DNA of 64,000 nucleotides from Brooklawnia sp032229645 (GCA_963722295.1 CAVRLB010000003.1:62001-126000); one strand, 5' to 3'. Counted from the first letter of the stretch, positions 8,902 through 17,815 are shown. The notes: a model not told the origin generated them from the letters alone. Program-made: numbers and translations.

Positions 8902-10595
8902 TCACAGACCGAATTCGCCGCCGAAGGCGCCTTCTTCGAGGCGGGCCTTAATCGCCGACAGGAAGCGGGCTGCTACGGCGCCGTCGACGAGCCGGTGGTC
9001 GTAAGTCAGCGAGATGAACATCATGTCGCGAATCGCGATGGTGTCGTTGCCGAACTGATCACTCACGACAACCGGGCGCTTCACCAACGCGCCGGTACCC
9101 AGGATGCCCGAGTTCGGCTGGTTGATTACCGGGGTGTCGAACAGAGTGCCCGCCGAACCATAGTTGGTGATCGTGAACGTGCCGCCCGACAGTTCATCTG
9201 GGCCGAGCTTGTTGTCGCGTCCGCGCGATGCCAGATCGGAGATCTGCTTGGCGATGCCGCCCACATTGAGATCGCCGGCATCCCTGATCACCGGGACGAT
9301 CAAGCCGCGCGGCGTATCGACCGCGATGCCCAGATGCTCGGCGCCGTGGTAAATGACGTCCTTGCCATCAATCGACGCATTGATATTGGGGAACGCCTTC
9401 AGTGCCTCGGTTGTCGCCTTCGCGATGAATGCCAGATAGGTCAGCCCGGTGCCTTCGCGGCGACGGAACTCGTCCTTGACCTTGCTGCGCAGCTTGCTGA
9501 TCGCGGTCAGATCGACCTCGACGGTGGCCGTGAGCTGAGCGGCGGTCTGCAACGATTCGACCATCCGGGACGCGATGACAGTACGCATCCGGCTCATCTT
9601 CTCGGTGGTTCCGCGCTTGCCGGATTCGTCCGGTGCCGGGGCCGCCTTCGCGGCGGCAGTCGGAGCAGCGGCTGCAGGGCCGGAGCTGCGGCTGCCTCGG
9701 CGGCCTTTCGGGCTGCCTCCTTGGCTGCCTCGGCGGCGGCCAGGACATCCTGCTTGCGGATTCGTCCGCCGACCCCGGTTCCGGTGACCGAATCCAGGTC
9801 GACGCCATTGTCTGCGGCCATCTTGCGGACCAGCGGAGTGACGTACGGGCCATCCTCACCGGTGGCGCGCGGGGCAACAGCGGCGGGTTCGGCGGGTTTC
9901 GGTGCTGCTGGCGCTGCGGGCGCGGCTGCAACGGGTGCAGCGGGCGCGGGGGTCGGTGCTGCCGGCGCGGGAGCCGGGGTCGCAGCAGGCGAACCTACCA
10001 GGCCGAGCACGGAACCGACGGCAGCGACATCGTCCTCACGGACACGGATCTCCAGCAGTACGCCGGCCGCGGGGGAGGGAATCTCGGTGTCGACCTTGTC
10101 GGTGCTGACCTCCAGCAGGGGCTCGTCGGCCTCGACCTGCTCGCCGACCTCCTTCAACCAACGCGAAACCGTGCCTTCGGTGACCGATTCGCCCAGCGCC
10201 GGGAGAATGACCTCGGTAGCATCCGGAGAACCCGACGATGCTGCGGGAGCAGTCGGTGCCGGCTCACTCGGAGTCGGAGCCTCCTCGGCCTGCTCCACGG
10301 CGCCGACAGCTGCCGTCTGCTCGACGCTCGCGGCAGCCGGAGCAGCGGACTGCTCAGAGGGCTCGCCGACGATAGCCAGCACAGCGCCGACGGGGGCGAC
10401 ATCGTCCTCGTTGAACTTGATTTCCAGTAGCACGCCGGCCGCGGGAGACGGGATTTCGGTGTCGACCTTGTCGGTGCTGACCTCCAGCAGGGGCTCGTCA
10501 GCATCGACGTGCTCGCCGACTTCCTTCAGCCAACGTGAGATGGTTCCTTCTGTGACGCTCTCTCCCAGGGCGGGCAGGGTGACTTCAGTCGACAT
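8902..10595 (-). pseudogene. sucB: 2-oxoacid dehydrogenase E2 (dihydrolipoamide acyltransferase, SucB type), frameshifted
   Basis: One E2 gene is read in two frames. The first part (10595 down to 9594) holds two lipoyl domains with lipoyl lysines K43 and K167 in TDKVDTEI, Ala/Pro linkers, and the E1/E3-binding domain (about 257-293). The second part (about 9658 down to 8902) holds the catalytic acyltransferase domain with DHRLVDG. In the linker near 9677-9679 a GGG run appears one base short; adding one G restores an uninterrupted APAAAPTAAAK-type linker into the catalytic domain. It should carry succinyl (or another acyl) groups in a 2-oxoglutarate-type complex. Without the base the product lacks the catalytic core. 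A sequencing error is as likely as a true mutation. Confidence 0.85.
10084..10499. repeat. 44-bp perfect direct repeat in the two lipoyl-domain coding segments
   Basis: Bases 10084-10127 and 10456-10499 are identical and lie 372 bp apart, exactly 124 codons. They encode the lipoyl attachment region of the two tandem lipoyl domains. Identity at silent positions implies recent duplication or gene conversion. Confidence 0.85.
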
Positions 10596-10853
10596 GGGTA
10601 AGGCTCTCCTTCGAAATGCCGTTGATACCGCTTAGGTCCCTCCGAAGAGCTATCGCTGCGTGTCGCTTCCCAGATCGGGCGCCCGATCGCGTTGTGTTCG
10701 CCTTATCATGCATCCCGCCCAGAAACCGCCACTCGACGCGCTAATTCTTCGTCAAGCCCTTAGTAGCCTAGCCCGATTGCCTCTCCCATGCGGTTGCCGT
10801 GAACCGCTGGTTGCCGGATTTGTTCGCCACAAGCTGAGCAGCCGAAGCGCCGC

Positions 10854-11720
10854 TCATTGCTTCGGCCGCTGCGCCTGCCCGGCGGCATACCGTGCGGGGG
10901 GCACACCGACGAAACGGGTGAACTCGCGAGTGAAGTGAGCCTGGTCGTAGAAACCGAGCCGGACGGCGAGCGTCGCGAGGTCGAGGTTCCCCGTCGTACC
11001 CGCGACCTCGAGTGCCGCAGCCGCATCGTGCAGGCGCATGCGCATGATCACCTGCTTGGGACCCAGGCCGATCCAGCGTAGAAACTCCCGCTGTACCGTC
11101 CGCACCCCAAGATCAGCGCGCCGGGCGAGCATGTCGACGCTTGTCACCTGCGCATCGTGGGCCATCGCGAGCAGCTCGCGGGCCCTGAGGTATTCCGGTG
11201 GCCAGGCATCCGGGAGTAGCGGGAGCAGTGCCTTGTCGATCCGGTCGGGTTGCTCGTCCAATGGTGCTGTGACGGCCCGCGCAAAGGCATCGACCACCTC
11301 ATCGGCGATGAACTCTCGTGCATCGATCGTTCGATCGGTGAGGAGACAAGCGTGGGCGCCGGTGACCAGGGTGAAGGCCCCGGGCAGCAGCTTGACCCCG
11401 GTCACCGATCCGGCGCCGCGTAAGCGCACATCGAAGCGCTTGGTGGGCACACCGGTCAGTACCACGGGCGTTGCGCCGTGGTCGCGGCCGGTGTTCACCT
11501 CGTGGGTGAGATTGACCGAAAACGGCGGGATCAAAGAGCTGCCCGCTTCGGGCATGGACAATTCGCGATTCAAACGCACCGACCAATAGGCCTCTACGAT
11601 TCGGGCGAGCGCCGGCCCGGGCGCGGCGAGCCGACGGTGTACCACCTGCTCGAGAGCCCCCGGATTCAAGATCACGCCGGCGGGCGTGCGTTCGGGTGTC
11701 GCGTTCGTCCAAGACCCCAT
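10854..11720 (-). CDS. AraC-family transcriptional regulator
   Basis: A 288-residue regulator. The C-terminal about 100 residues carry the double helix-turn-helix of AraC/XylS proteins, ending in LATLAVRLGFYDQAHFTREFTRF and a VGVPPARYA tail, the classic second-HTH signature. The N-terminal part resembles the DUF6597-type sensor domain (EAYWSVRL...LIPPFSVNL). It is divergent from the VOC gene with only 26 bases between the proposed starts, so either the true start is internal or the promoters overlap the coding ends. Regulation of the neighbouring VOC gene is a reasonable guess. Confidence 0.87.
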   Translation of the reverse strand: MGSWTNATPERTPAGVILNPGALEQVVHRRLAAPGPALARIVEAYWSVRLNRELSMPEAGSSLIPPFSVNLTHEVNTGRDHGATPVVLTGVPTKRFDVRLRGAGSVTGVKLLPGAFTLVTGAHACLLTDRTIDAREFIADEVVDAFARAVTAPLDEQPDRIDKALLPLLPDAWPPEYLRARELLAMAHDAQVTSVDMLARRADLGVRTVQREFLRWIGLGPKQVIMRMRLHDAAAALEVAGTTGNLDLATLAVRLGFYDQAHFTREFTRFVGVPPARYAAGQAQRPKQ

Positions 11721-11746
11721 AGCGGCATCGTAGAAGGCTGATGGTC

Positions 11747-12148
11747 ATGAACCAGACTCAGACATCTGAAGCCACCGTAATTGCCACTCGTATCGGCATG
11801 GTGACCGTGGACTGCGCGGATCCTGTCGCCGAGGCCGAGTTCTGGGCCGCGCTGCTGGGTGGCGAGATCGCCGCGGCCACCCAGGAGTATGCCATGGTCG
11901 TCTTCCCCGCGGGGCCCGCTTTGGGCTTCGGTTGCGTCGACGACTTCGAACCGCCGGCTTGGCCGAATCCTCATGGCTCCAAGCAGTTTCATCTCGATCT
12001 CGCGGTCACCGATATCGCCGCCACCGAGCAGCAGGCGTTGGGGTTGGGCGCCAGTCTCGCCGAGCCGCAGCCGGGGGAGACCTGGCGGGTGCTCATCGAC
12101 CCTGCGGGTCACCCGTTCTGTCTTTCCGACGCGAAGAACTGGGGCTGA
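11747..12148 (+). CDS. VOC family protein (glyoxalase/dioxygenase-like)
   Basis: A 133-residue single-module vicinal-oxygen-chelate protein: TRIGMVTVDCADPVAEAEFWAALLGGE at the start, KQFHLDLAVTDI in the middle and VLIDPAGHPFCLSD at the end, giving the paired beta-alpha-beta-beta-beta units and candidate metal residues (H of FHLDL, H of GHPF). It matches the Glyoxalase_6-like group common in Actinobacteria, whose substrates are mostly unknown. ATG 11747 is preferred to ATG 11741 because AGAAGG is then nine bases away. Confidence 0.85.
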   Translation: MNQTQTSEATVIATRIGMVTVDCADPVAEAEFWAALLGGEIAAATQEYAMVVFPAGPALGFGCVDDFEPPAWPNPHGSKQFHLDLAVTDIAATEQQALGLGASLAEPQPGETWRVLIDPAGHPFCLSDAKNWG

Positions 12149-12217
12149 AGTTAATCGCTGTCACCCGGCCTGGCTGCGGGGCGCTGGCTGTTGAGGTTGT
12201 CAGGCGATAATGGACAG

Positions 12218-12544
12218 GTGAACCCGATTGGACGATTCTTCTCGCGGACGCGACGCCGAGCATCCACTGCCAAGCAGGACCGTGGCCTGGACGATGCCAC
12301 CCGCTCGGTATTGGGCGAATTCATCCAGCAGCGCCGCGGAGTCGAAGGCTGGGTCGAATCCGCCACCAGGTTCAACAAGCCGTCCCTGCTACTGGTCGCC
12401 CATGACGGTGAGTGGCTCCGGCGTAGCGTCCCGTCCGGGGCCTGGGCCTTCGATTTTTGCGCGAAGCACAAGATACCCGGTTACCAGGCCGGGGTCGTTC
12501 CCTATCCGCAGCGCAAACGCGACTGGGATGCCCGCCATCGTTGA
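12218..12544 (+). CDS. Conserved hypothetical protein, small basic
   Basis: About 108 residues beginning at GTG 12218 (VNPIGRFFSRTRRR). The N-terminus is strongly basic; the rest contains SLLLVAHDGEWLRRSVPSGAWAFDFCAKHKIPGYQAGVVPYPQRKRDWD. The pattern resembles small conserved actinobacterial proteins with no assigned function. There is no signal peptide or membrane segment. The ending pushes up to the convergent pepA gene (39 bases between the stops). The coding call rests on codon usage and the ordered C-terminal half. Confidence 0.65.
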   Translation: MNPIGRFFSRTRRRASTAKQDRGLDDATRSVLGEFIQQRRGVEGWVESATRFNKPSLLLVAHDGEWLRRSVPSGAWAFDFCAKHKIPGYQAGVVPYPQRKRDWDARHR

Positions 12545-12583
12545 GGGTTCGGACGAGCAGCCGATCCACGGAGCCTTCCGGGT

Positions 12584-14110
12584 CTAGTCGGTCATCGACG
12601 CGGCCAGCGCTACCAGCGTGCGAATCCCCGTTCCGGTCGCCTGCGCCGGCACATAGTCGTGCGCCGCGTCGCGGTTCCAGGCAGGCCCGGCAATATCAAG
12701 ATGCGCCCAGCTGGTCTGATCGTTCACGAAATGCTGCAGGAACGCGCCCGCGAAAAGCGCGCCGCCGTAGCGGTTGGCCTTCGAACGCAGATCGGCCACC
12801 TCGGATGGCAGCTGCTTGCGAGCATGCTCGGTGATGGGCAACTGCCAGAATTCCTCGCCGGCCGCTTCGGCGGCGTCCAGCAGTCGGTCGGCGGTCGCGT
12901 CGTCGCTGGCCATCAGACCGGCGACCTGAGTGCCCAGCGCCACCATGCAGGCACCGGTCAGCGTCGCGATGTCGACGAGCATGTCCGGCTGGTCGGCATT
13001 CGCCCGCGCCAGCGCATCGGCCAGCACGATGCGTCCCTCGCAGTCGGAGTCGATGTTCTCGACCGTGCTGCCGTCGAAGATCGCCAGCACATCGCCGGGA
13101 CGATAGGCGCTGCCGGAGATCATCGATTCGGCGAGCGGCGCATAGGCCGTCACATGCACCGACAACCCGAGATCGGCGATCGCCTTGGTAGCGGTGATCA
13201 CGTCGGCGGCCCCGGCCATGTCGTACTTCATGGTTGTGAGGCTCTCGGCGGTCTTCAGGTTGTAGCCGCCCGAATCATAGGTGATGCCCTTGCCCACCAG
13301 AACCAGATGTCTCTTGGCCGCCCGCGGGCGGTAGTCGAGGCGCAGTAGCCGCGGCGGACGAGCCGAGCCGCCCCCGACAGCGAGGATTCCGCCGTAGCCC
13401 GCCTTCTCGAGGGCTCGCTCATCGAGCGCCTCAATATCGATCTTGGCGTCTTTCAGATAGCCGCGGGTCTGCTCGACCAGGTCATTGGGTCCCAGCAGGT
13501 TGGCCGGCAGATTCGTCCAATCGCGCGCGACGCAGACCGCGTGCGCTGTGATGCGCCCGGCCGCCAATCCACGCTGGGCCGTCCGCGACGAGCCGATGAT
13601 CCCGATCGAGGCGACCGGCGATTCGGCGGGCTCGCCAGTCAGCTTGCGGAAGCCGGTGCTCCCGAGCAGGGCGCCTTCGCTCACCGCCTGTACCTGGGTC
13701 TCGGCGTCGGCGTCCAAGCTCACGACGATCCGGCGCCCGGAGCCGTTCACGATGCTCAGCACGCGACGAACCCCGACCCCGGCCGCCCGGCGCAGGTCCT
13801 CTGGATGCAGATCGAGATCGCCCCCCATGCCCACGGCCAGCACCCGCAGCCCAGGCAAGTTCAGTTCCGTCACTTCGTCGGCGGCATGACTTGCACCCTG
13901 ATCGAGCAGCAACCCCAACAGGGTGCCGGCCTTGCCTACCTTGCTCTCCAATTCGGAGGTGGCGCCCACCAGGGTCGACCGGCCATTGGATCCGGCAATC
14001 CCGATCACCACATCGGTGGCCTTGCCCAGGCCGCGCACCAATTCGATATCAGGTAGCACCACGCGTCCCGGATCGAAGTGGGACGAATCGAACAAAGGCT
14101 GGATCGCCAT
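12584..14110 (-). CDS. pepA: Leucyl aminopeptidase (M17 family)
   Basis: A 508-residue cytosolic two-metal aminopeptidase of the M17 family. The C-terminal catalytic domain has VGKGITYDSGG (metal and catalytic lysine region), KYDMAGAADV, and the signature region ENIDSDCEGRIVLADAL, where the family normally reads NTDAEGRL; the acidic and EGR residues are kept but the Thr and Ala positions are changed. A GGAGG site precedes the ATG. The N-terminal half is the less conserved M17 N-domain. Likely role: peptide turnover; in some bacteria PepA also binds DNA, which cannot be judged here. Confidence 0.92.
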   Translation of the reverse strand: MAIQPLFDSSHFDPGRVVLPDIELVRGLGKATDVVIGIAGSNGRSTLVGATSELESKVGKAGTLLGLLLDQGASHAADEVTELNLPGLRVLAVGMGGDLDLHPEDLRRAAGVGVRRVLSIVNGSGRRIVVSLDADAETQVQAVSEGALLGSTGFRKLTGEPAESPVASIGIIGSSRTAQRGLAAGRITAHAVCVARDWTNLPANLLGPNDLVEQTRGYLKDAKIDIEALDERALEKAGYGGILAVGGGSARPPRLLRLDYRPRAAKRHLVLVGKGITYDSGGYNLKTAESLTTMKYDMAGAADVITATKAIADLGLSVHVTAYAPLAESMISGSAYRPGDVLAIFDGSTVENIDSDCEGRIVLADALARANADQPDMLVDIATLTGACMVALGTQVAGLMASDDATADRLLDAAEAAGEEFWQLPITEHARKQLPSEVADLRSKANRYGGALFAGAFLQHFVNDQTSWAHLDIAGPAWNRDAAHDYVPAQATGTGIRTLVALAASMTD

Positions 14111-14206
14111 TGATGAGAACCTCCGTCTGCGATGAAACTCTGCCCTGTCAGGCTAGCCCGGTGAGCTGTGCAGTAGCGTGACGCTCATCGGGAGAAAGGA
14201 AGGGCC

Positions 14207-15304
14207 ATGACCGCCGAACCCTTGCATCATTCTGCACTGTACGACTGGCATCGGGCCGCCGGCGCGAAGATGGCGCCCTTCGGTGGCTGGGAGATGCCGC
14301 TGGAGTATACCGGGGCCGGGATCTTGGCCGAGCATGCGGCGGTGCGTGAACGGGTCGGCCTGTTCGATGTCTCCCATCTCGGCAAGCTCAAGGTCTCGGG
14401 CCCGGGGGCCGCCGACTATCTCAACTCCAGGCTTGCCAACGATCTTCGCAGAATCGCTCCAGGTCAGGCCCAATACACCCTCCTGTGCAATCAGACCGGT
14501 GGTGTCATCGATGATCTGATCGCCTATCTGATCGCTCCTGACCAGGTGCTGCTGATCCCCAACGCCGCCAACGCTGCCGCAGTCGCCGACGCGTTGGGTG
14601 CCGGTGCGCCGCCCCAGATCGAGATCGCCGATCTTCATCGCGAACGCGCCGTGATCGCCGTCGCAGGTCCGCGCTCGGACGAACTACTCACTGCGGTCGG
14701 CGTGCCGACCGATCTTGACTACATGGCCTTCCGGACGGTCCAGGAGCAGGCCACCATCTGCCGCACCGGGTACACCGGCGAACGAGGCTGCGAACTCGTC
14801 GTGGCAAACCCGTCTGCCCTGCAATGGTGGGAGCAGCTGGTCGCTGCCGGTGCCGAGTTCGGAGTGCAACCGTGTGGGCTTGGTGCGCGCGACACGCTGC
14901 GCACCGAGATGGGATATGCCCTGCACGGTCACGAGCTGTCCGCCGAGATCGACCCGGTGAGCGCCGGCTTGAGCTGGGCAGTCGGCTGGAAGAAAGATTC
15001 GTTCGATGGACGCGAGGCACTGTTGGAGATTCGTCGCACCGGTCCGGTTCGCCACTCATGGGGCATCAAGGCTTGCGGACGAGGGATTCCGCGTCCCGGA
15101 ATGGAGGTCGTCGACGCGACGGATGGGCATTCGATCGGAACTGTGACCTCCGGGACCTTCTCGCCAACCTTGCATGCCGGAGTCGGGTTGGCACTGGTGG
15201 ACGCCGAGCTCGGCGCGGGTCAACGGGTGGGCGTGAAGGTGCGCCGGCGTGTCGAAGAGTTCGAGTTGGTCAAGCCGCCCTTCGTGAGTCCGCGATTGCG
15301 CTGA
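14207..15304 (+). CDS. gcvT: Glycine cleavage system aminomethyltransferase (T protein)
   Basis: A 365-residue T protein that transfers the aminomethyl carbon from the H-protein to tetrahydrofolate. Recognisable parts are MAPFGGWEMPLEY near the N-terminus, RERVGLFDVSHLGKL, the folate-binding core with TGYTGERGCEL, RDTLRTEMGYALHGHEL and the C-terminal barrel ending VKPPFV. GGGAGAAAGGAAGGG gives a very strong ribosome binding site. No gcvH or gcvP is next to it. I looked for a glycine riboswitch upstream, but only about 95 bases separate it from pepA and no tandem aptamer pattern is visible. Confidence 0.93.
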   Translation: MTAEPLHHSALYDWHRAAGAKMAPFGGWEMPLEYTGAGILAEHAAVRERVGLFDVSHLGKLKVSGPGAADYLNSRLANDLRRIAPGQAQYTLLCNQTGGVIDDLIAYLIAPDQVLLIPNAANAAAVADALGAGAPPQIEIADLHRERAVIAVAGPRSDELLTAVGVPTDLDYMAFRTVQEQATICRTGYTGERGCELVVANPSALQWWEQLVAAGAEFGVQPCGLGARDTLRTEMGYALHGHELSAEIDPVSAGLSWAVGWKKDSFDGREALLEIRRTGPVRHSWGIKACGRGIPRPGMEVVDATDGHSIGTVTSGTFSPTLHAGVGLALVDAELGAGQRVGVKVRRRVEEFELVKPPFVSPRLR

Positions 15305-15329
15305 TGGCCCGACAGTCTGGATCGCCTGA

Positions 15330-15545
15330 TCAGGCCGTGTCGAGACCCATCGAGTAGACAGTGGTGCCGTCCTCGATGAGCGTGACCGAGGTCACACCTA
15401 GATCGGCCAGTTCGGCAAATCCTTCGGTCAGCCATTCCTCGGCCTCAAGCTGGTCGTCGAAGCGGGTGGTGAGGCTGGCGGCAGCCAGATCGTCCGGGGT
15501 CGTGGCGGCACCGGGGGCGAGGGTGGGTTCCCACCAGAAACTCAT
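15330..15545 (-). CDS. Small conserved actinobacterial protein
   Basis: A 71-residue acidic protein (MSFWWEPTLAPGAATTPDDLAA at the start, SVTLIEDGTTVYSMGLDTA at the end). The start codon overlaps the DUF3043 stop (TGATG), so the two are translationally coupled. No catalytic motif or membrane segment is seen. The compact alpha/beta-looking pattern with a conserved tail and the tight coupling argue that it is real. Function unknown; presumably tied to the DUF3043 membrane protein. Confidence 0.65.
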   Translation of the reverse strand: MSFWWEPTLAPGAATTPDDLAAASLTTRFDDQLEAEEWLTEGFAELADLGVTSVTLIEDGTTVYSMGLDTA

Positions 15546-16120
15546 CAGTAGTCGGCTCCTCGGTCGATGGCTGTCGCAGGACGGCGGAAGCGTCGCGGGG
15601 TGATCGTGCGGGAGGTCATGTACATCAACAGTCCCTTGCGCGGGGCATTGGGCAAGCGCTGGGCGAGCAGCTTGCGGAACTTGCTCCACAGATAGGCCGA
15701 CTCGCACACGATCAGCACGATGATCGCCCACATCGCGTAGGTGGCCCAGTAGGTCAGCTGCGGCATGAATGATCCGGCGATGAAGACCGCGAAACTGAGT
15801 AGCAGAATCGGCCAGACGAACTCGCCGAAGGTCCAGCGCGCGTCGATGAAGTTGCGCACCAGGATGCGTTCGGGAGCCAACTCGGTTTGCTGGTACTGAC
15901 GGTCGTCACGATCCCGGCGGATCTGGCGTTCGCGGGCCTTGCGTTCTTTCTTCGTCAAGGTCGGACGAACCCGATCGCGCCGCGCTTGCTCGGCCTGCTT
16001 GCGGGTCGGCGTCGGCGCAGACTTGCGGGCCGCACCGCCGCCGGTGGCATCGGTCGAGGTGGCGAGATCCTCGGAGGTCTCGGCGGCGTCAGTGCGCTGG
16101 TACGGGCGGAAGAGTCCCAC
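15545..16120 (-). CDS. DUF3043 membrane protein
   Basis: About 191 residues starting at GTG 16120 (GLFRPYQRTD, the common DUF3043 opening), with AAGGA upstream. The first half is highly charged and basic (KKERKARERQIRRDRDDRQ), then two hydrophobic segments at about 110-150, and a basic tail RKGLLMYMTSRTITPRRFRRP. DUF3043 is an actinobacterial family of unknown role. The next small gene overlaps its stop codon. Confidence 0.85.
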   Translation of the reverse strand: MGLFRPYQRTDAAETSEDLATSTDATGGGAARKSAPTPTRKQAEQARRDRVRPTLTKKERKARERQIRRDRDDRQYQQTELAPERILVRNFIDARWTFGEFVWPILLLSFAVFIAGSFMPQLTYWATYAMWAIIVLIVCESAYLWSKFRKLLAQRLPNAPRKGLLMYMTSRTITPRRFRRPATAIDRGADY

Positions 16121-16288
16121 GGGTGTCCTTATTGGTTGTAGCTGCTGGCCCACATACTAGTTGCAGTGGCCCGCGAAGCCACCTCGCGGTCAGTCAATTG
16201 CCTCCGCCACGCCGTCTCTGACGACGGCTCGGTCGCGCATTGGACCCCTAAGCTATAGGAATCAGACATTGGAAGGACTCCGAGGCTC

Positions 16289-16999
16289 ATGGCAGGCATC
16301 ATCGACCGCATAGCGCGGGCATTCGGATCGCAGAACGGCGACCCGAAACCGGCCAACGACACTCGCGGTGAGCTGGAAGACGCCTATACGCAACAGATCG
16401 AGTTGTTGCAGCAGGTGCGCCGTGGCGCCTCCAGCGTTGCGTCCAGCAGGCGCAGGCTCGCTGCCCAGCTGGTTGACCTCGCCGCCGAGATCGACTCGCT
16501 GACCGGTACCGCTCATCGCCTCATCGACCAAGGACAAGACCGCCTCGCGCAGGAGGCCCTCGTCCGCAAACAGACGTTGCTGCAGCAGTTGGCGGGTGCC
16601 GAGGCTCAGCATCGGCTGCTTCAGCGCGAGGAGGAGAATCTGATTCTCACCGCCACTCGGCTGCAGGCCAAGGTCGATTCGATCCGGGCGAAGCAGCACA
16701 CTGTCTGGGCGCAGGACTCGGCGGCCGAGGCGTCGGCGAAGGTCACCGCTGCGCTGGGGGGCATCGACCTGGGGCAGGCAGGCGCGGTCGTCCAGCGTGC
16801 GGATGCGCTTCTGCAAGCGCCGGTAGAGCCCGAGTCACCGGCCGCGGACGAGTTGAACGCGGCGGCCGCCGATGAGCTCACCGCCATCCGGGCCGAGCTC
16901 GTGGGCCGGGCACCGGCGGCTCCGGGCCAGGGCAGCTATGTGCAGCCGGGTGGCTACCCCACGGCTGGTGTGACCGATTCGACCGGTGAAACTGGGTGA
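16289..16999 (+). CDS. PspA/IM30 (ESCRT-III-like) family protein
   Basis: A 236-residue soluble helical protein with long coiled-coil segments (QQIELLQQVRRG, RRRLAAQLVDLAAEIDSL, KQTLLQQLAGAEAQHRLLQREEENL), matching the actinobacterial short PspA/IM30 form. The family polymerises on membranes under envelope stress. The C-terminal 50 residues are Ala/Pro/Gly-rich and probably disordered. It starts with a GAGG site. Classical pspBC partners are absent; a 43-codon open frame follows. Confidence 0.8.
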   Translation: MAGIIDRIARAFGSQNGDPKPANDTRGELEDAYTQQIELLQQVRRGASSVASSRRRLAAQLVDLAAEIDSLTGTAHRLIDQGQDRLAQEALVRKQTLLQQLAGAEAQHRLLQREEENLILTATRLQAKVDSIRAKQHTVWAQDSAAEASAKVTAALGGIDLGQAGAVVQRADALLQAPVEPESPAADELNAAAADELTAIRAELVGRAPAAPGQGSYVQPGGYPTAGVTDSTGETG

Positions 17000-17049
17000 C
17001 AGGCGGTCACTGATGATCGCCAGAATCATGGGTATCGGTCAGCGGCGCG

Positions 17050-17181
17050 GTGCCCGATGAGCGGCTACGGCGGCTGAACATCGTGGATGACCTGGTGATG
17101 CGCGCGGTCGGTACTCGCGCCAGTGACTTCCTGGCCGATCTGCGCACCGAGATGGGCGGCCTGGCCAGAACTTGTGGTTGA
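17050..17181 (+). CDS. Possible small ORF or gene remnant after pspA
   Basis: A 43-codon frame from GTG 17050 to TGA 17181 encodes a regular amphipathic sequence (RLRRLNIVDDLVMRAV, then DFLADLRTEMGGLAR). Codon choice is normal for the window and the spacing after pspA is short, but there is no clear ribosome binding site and I do not recognise the family. It may be a small protein or the tail of a lost gene. Confidence 0.3.
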   Translation: MPDERLRRLNIVDDLVMRAVGTRASDFLADLRTEMGGLARTCG

Positions 17182-17244
17182 ACGTAAAATGAGAAGCGCC
17201 CGGGGTAAGTACGGGCACGACTGATTAACTGAGGAGCCCGAGAG

Positions 17245-17592
17245 ATGACCAATACCACCGTGGGCGCCACCGGCGTCACTCTCACCGAAGCGGCTGCGGC
17301 CAAGGCTTCGTCCCTGCTCGCCTCAGAGGGACGCGATGATTTGGCGCTGCGTATCGCAGTTCAGCCGGGTGGCTGTTCGGGGTTGCGCTACGAGTTGTCG
17401 TTCGACGATCGTCAGCTCGAAGGCGACCTCGTCGATCCCTATGACGGCGTGAAGCTGGTGGTCGACCGGATGAGCGCCCCCTACCTTGGCGGGGCCACCA
17501 TCGACTTCCTCGACACCATCGAGGCACAGGGTTTCACCATCGACAACCCGAATGCGACCAGTTCGTGCGCATGCGGTGATTCGTTCCACTGA
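17245..17592 (+). CDS. erpA: HesB/IscA-family iron-sulfur cluster insertion protein
   Basis: A 115-residue A-type Fe-S carrier that delivers clusters to apo-enzymes. The three cluster cysteines are present: one in PGGCSGLRYEL and two in SSCACGDSF at the C-terminus. A GAGGAGC site precedes ATG 17245. It stands alone rather than in a suf operon and is followed by a strong terminator, so it is likely monocistronic. The ErpA name is by family resemblance; IscA would be an alternative label. Confidence 0.9.
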   Translation: MTNTTVGATGVTLTEAAAAKASSLLASEGRDDLALRIAVQPGGCSGLRYELSFDDRQLEGDLVDPYDGVKLVVDRMSAPYLGGATIDFLDTIEAQGFTIDNPNATSSCACGDSFH

Positions 17593-17651
17593 GGATCGTT
17601 GCGGTGCCAGCCGCCCGCGCGTTGCTGAGCACTATCGCGTAGAAACCGGTA

Positions 17652-17690
17652 AGAGGAAGGCCCCCGGCAGATCGCCGGGGGCCTTCCTCT
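17652..17690 (+). terminator. Strong hairpin terminator after erpA
   Basis: A perfect 17-bp stem (17652-17668 with 17674-17690) encloses a five-base loop. The stem core is GGCCCCCGGC and its outer end is AGAGGA/TCCTCT. The following bases are only weakly T-rich, but the stability makes termination likely. It lies 60 bases after the erpA stop and can also stop the convergent guaB1 transcript. Confidence 0.8.
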
Positions 17691-17739
17691 GTTGCTCGGT
17701 GGGTTGTGTCGGCGCCTAGCGGCTGCCGGAAATGCCCGG

Positions 17740-17815
17740 GCCCGATCACAGCGGCTGGCGAAAACAGCAGCGGCCGCCGGATCTTCGCTGGCCGTTGCGA
17801 CTATGGGTAGCCGCT
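17740..17815. repeat. Copy of the CGGCTGCCGAAA-type intergenic repeat
   Basis: The spacer between the erpA terminator and guaB1 contains CACAGCGGCTGGCGAAAAC followed by AGCAGCGGC and a TAGCCGCTA segment. It closely matches the inverse of the CTGTTTTCGGTAGTCGCTAC unit at 47.2 kb and shares the CGGCTG-CGAAA core with the 2.8 kb copy. No coding potential is apparent here. Confidence 0.45.

Noticed and set aside
9660..9690. Programmed frameshifting in the E2 gene
   Set aside because: No slippery heptamer or following pseudoknot is apparent, and E2 genes are not known to use it; a deletion or sequencing error explains the data.
8995..10635. Long open frame of 546 codons on the plus strand
   Set aside because: It is antisense to the E2 gene and reflects high GC and Ala/Pro codons; no recognisable protein features.
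14111..14206. Glycine riboswitch before gcvT
   Set aside because: The spacer is too short for the tandem aptamer and no aptamer-like fold is visible.
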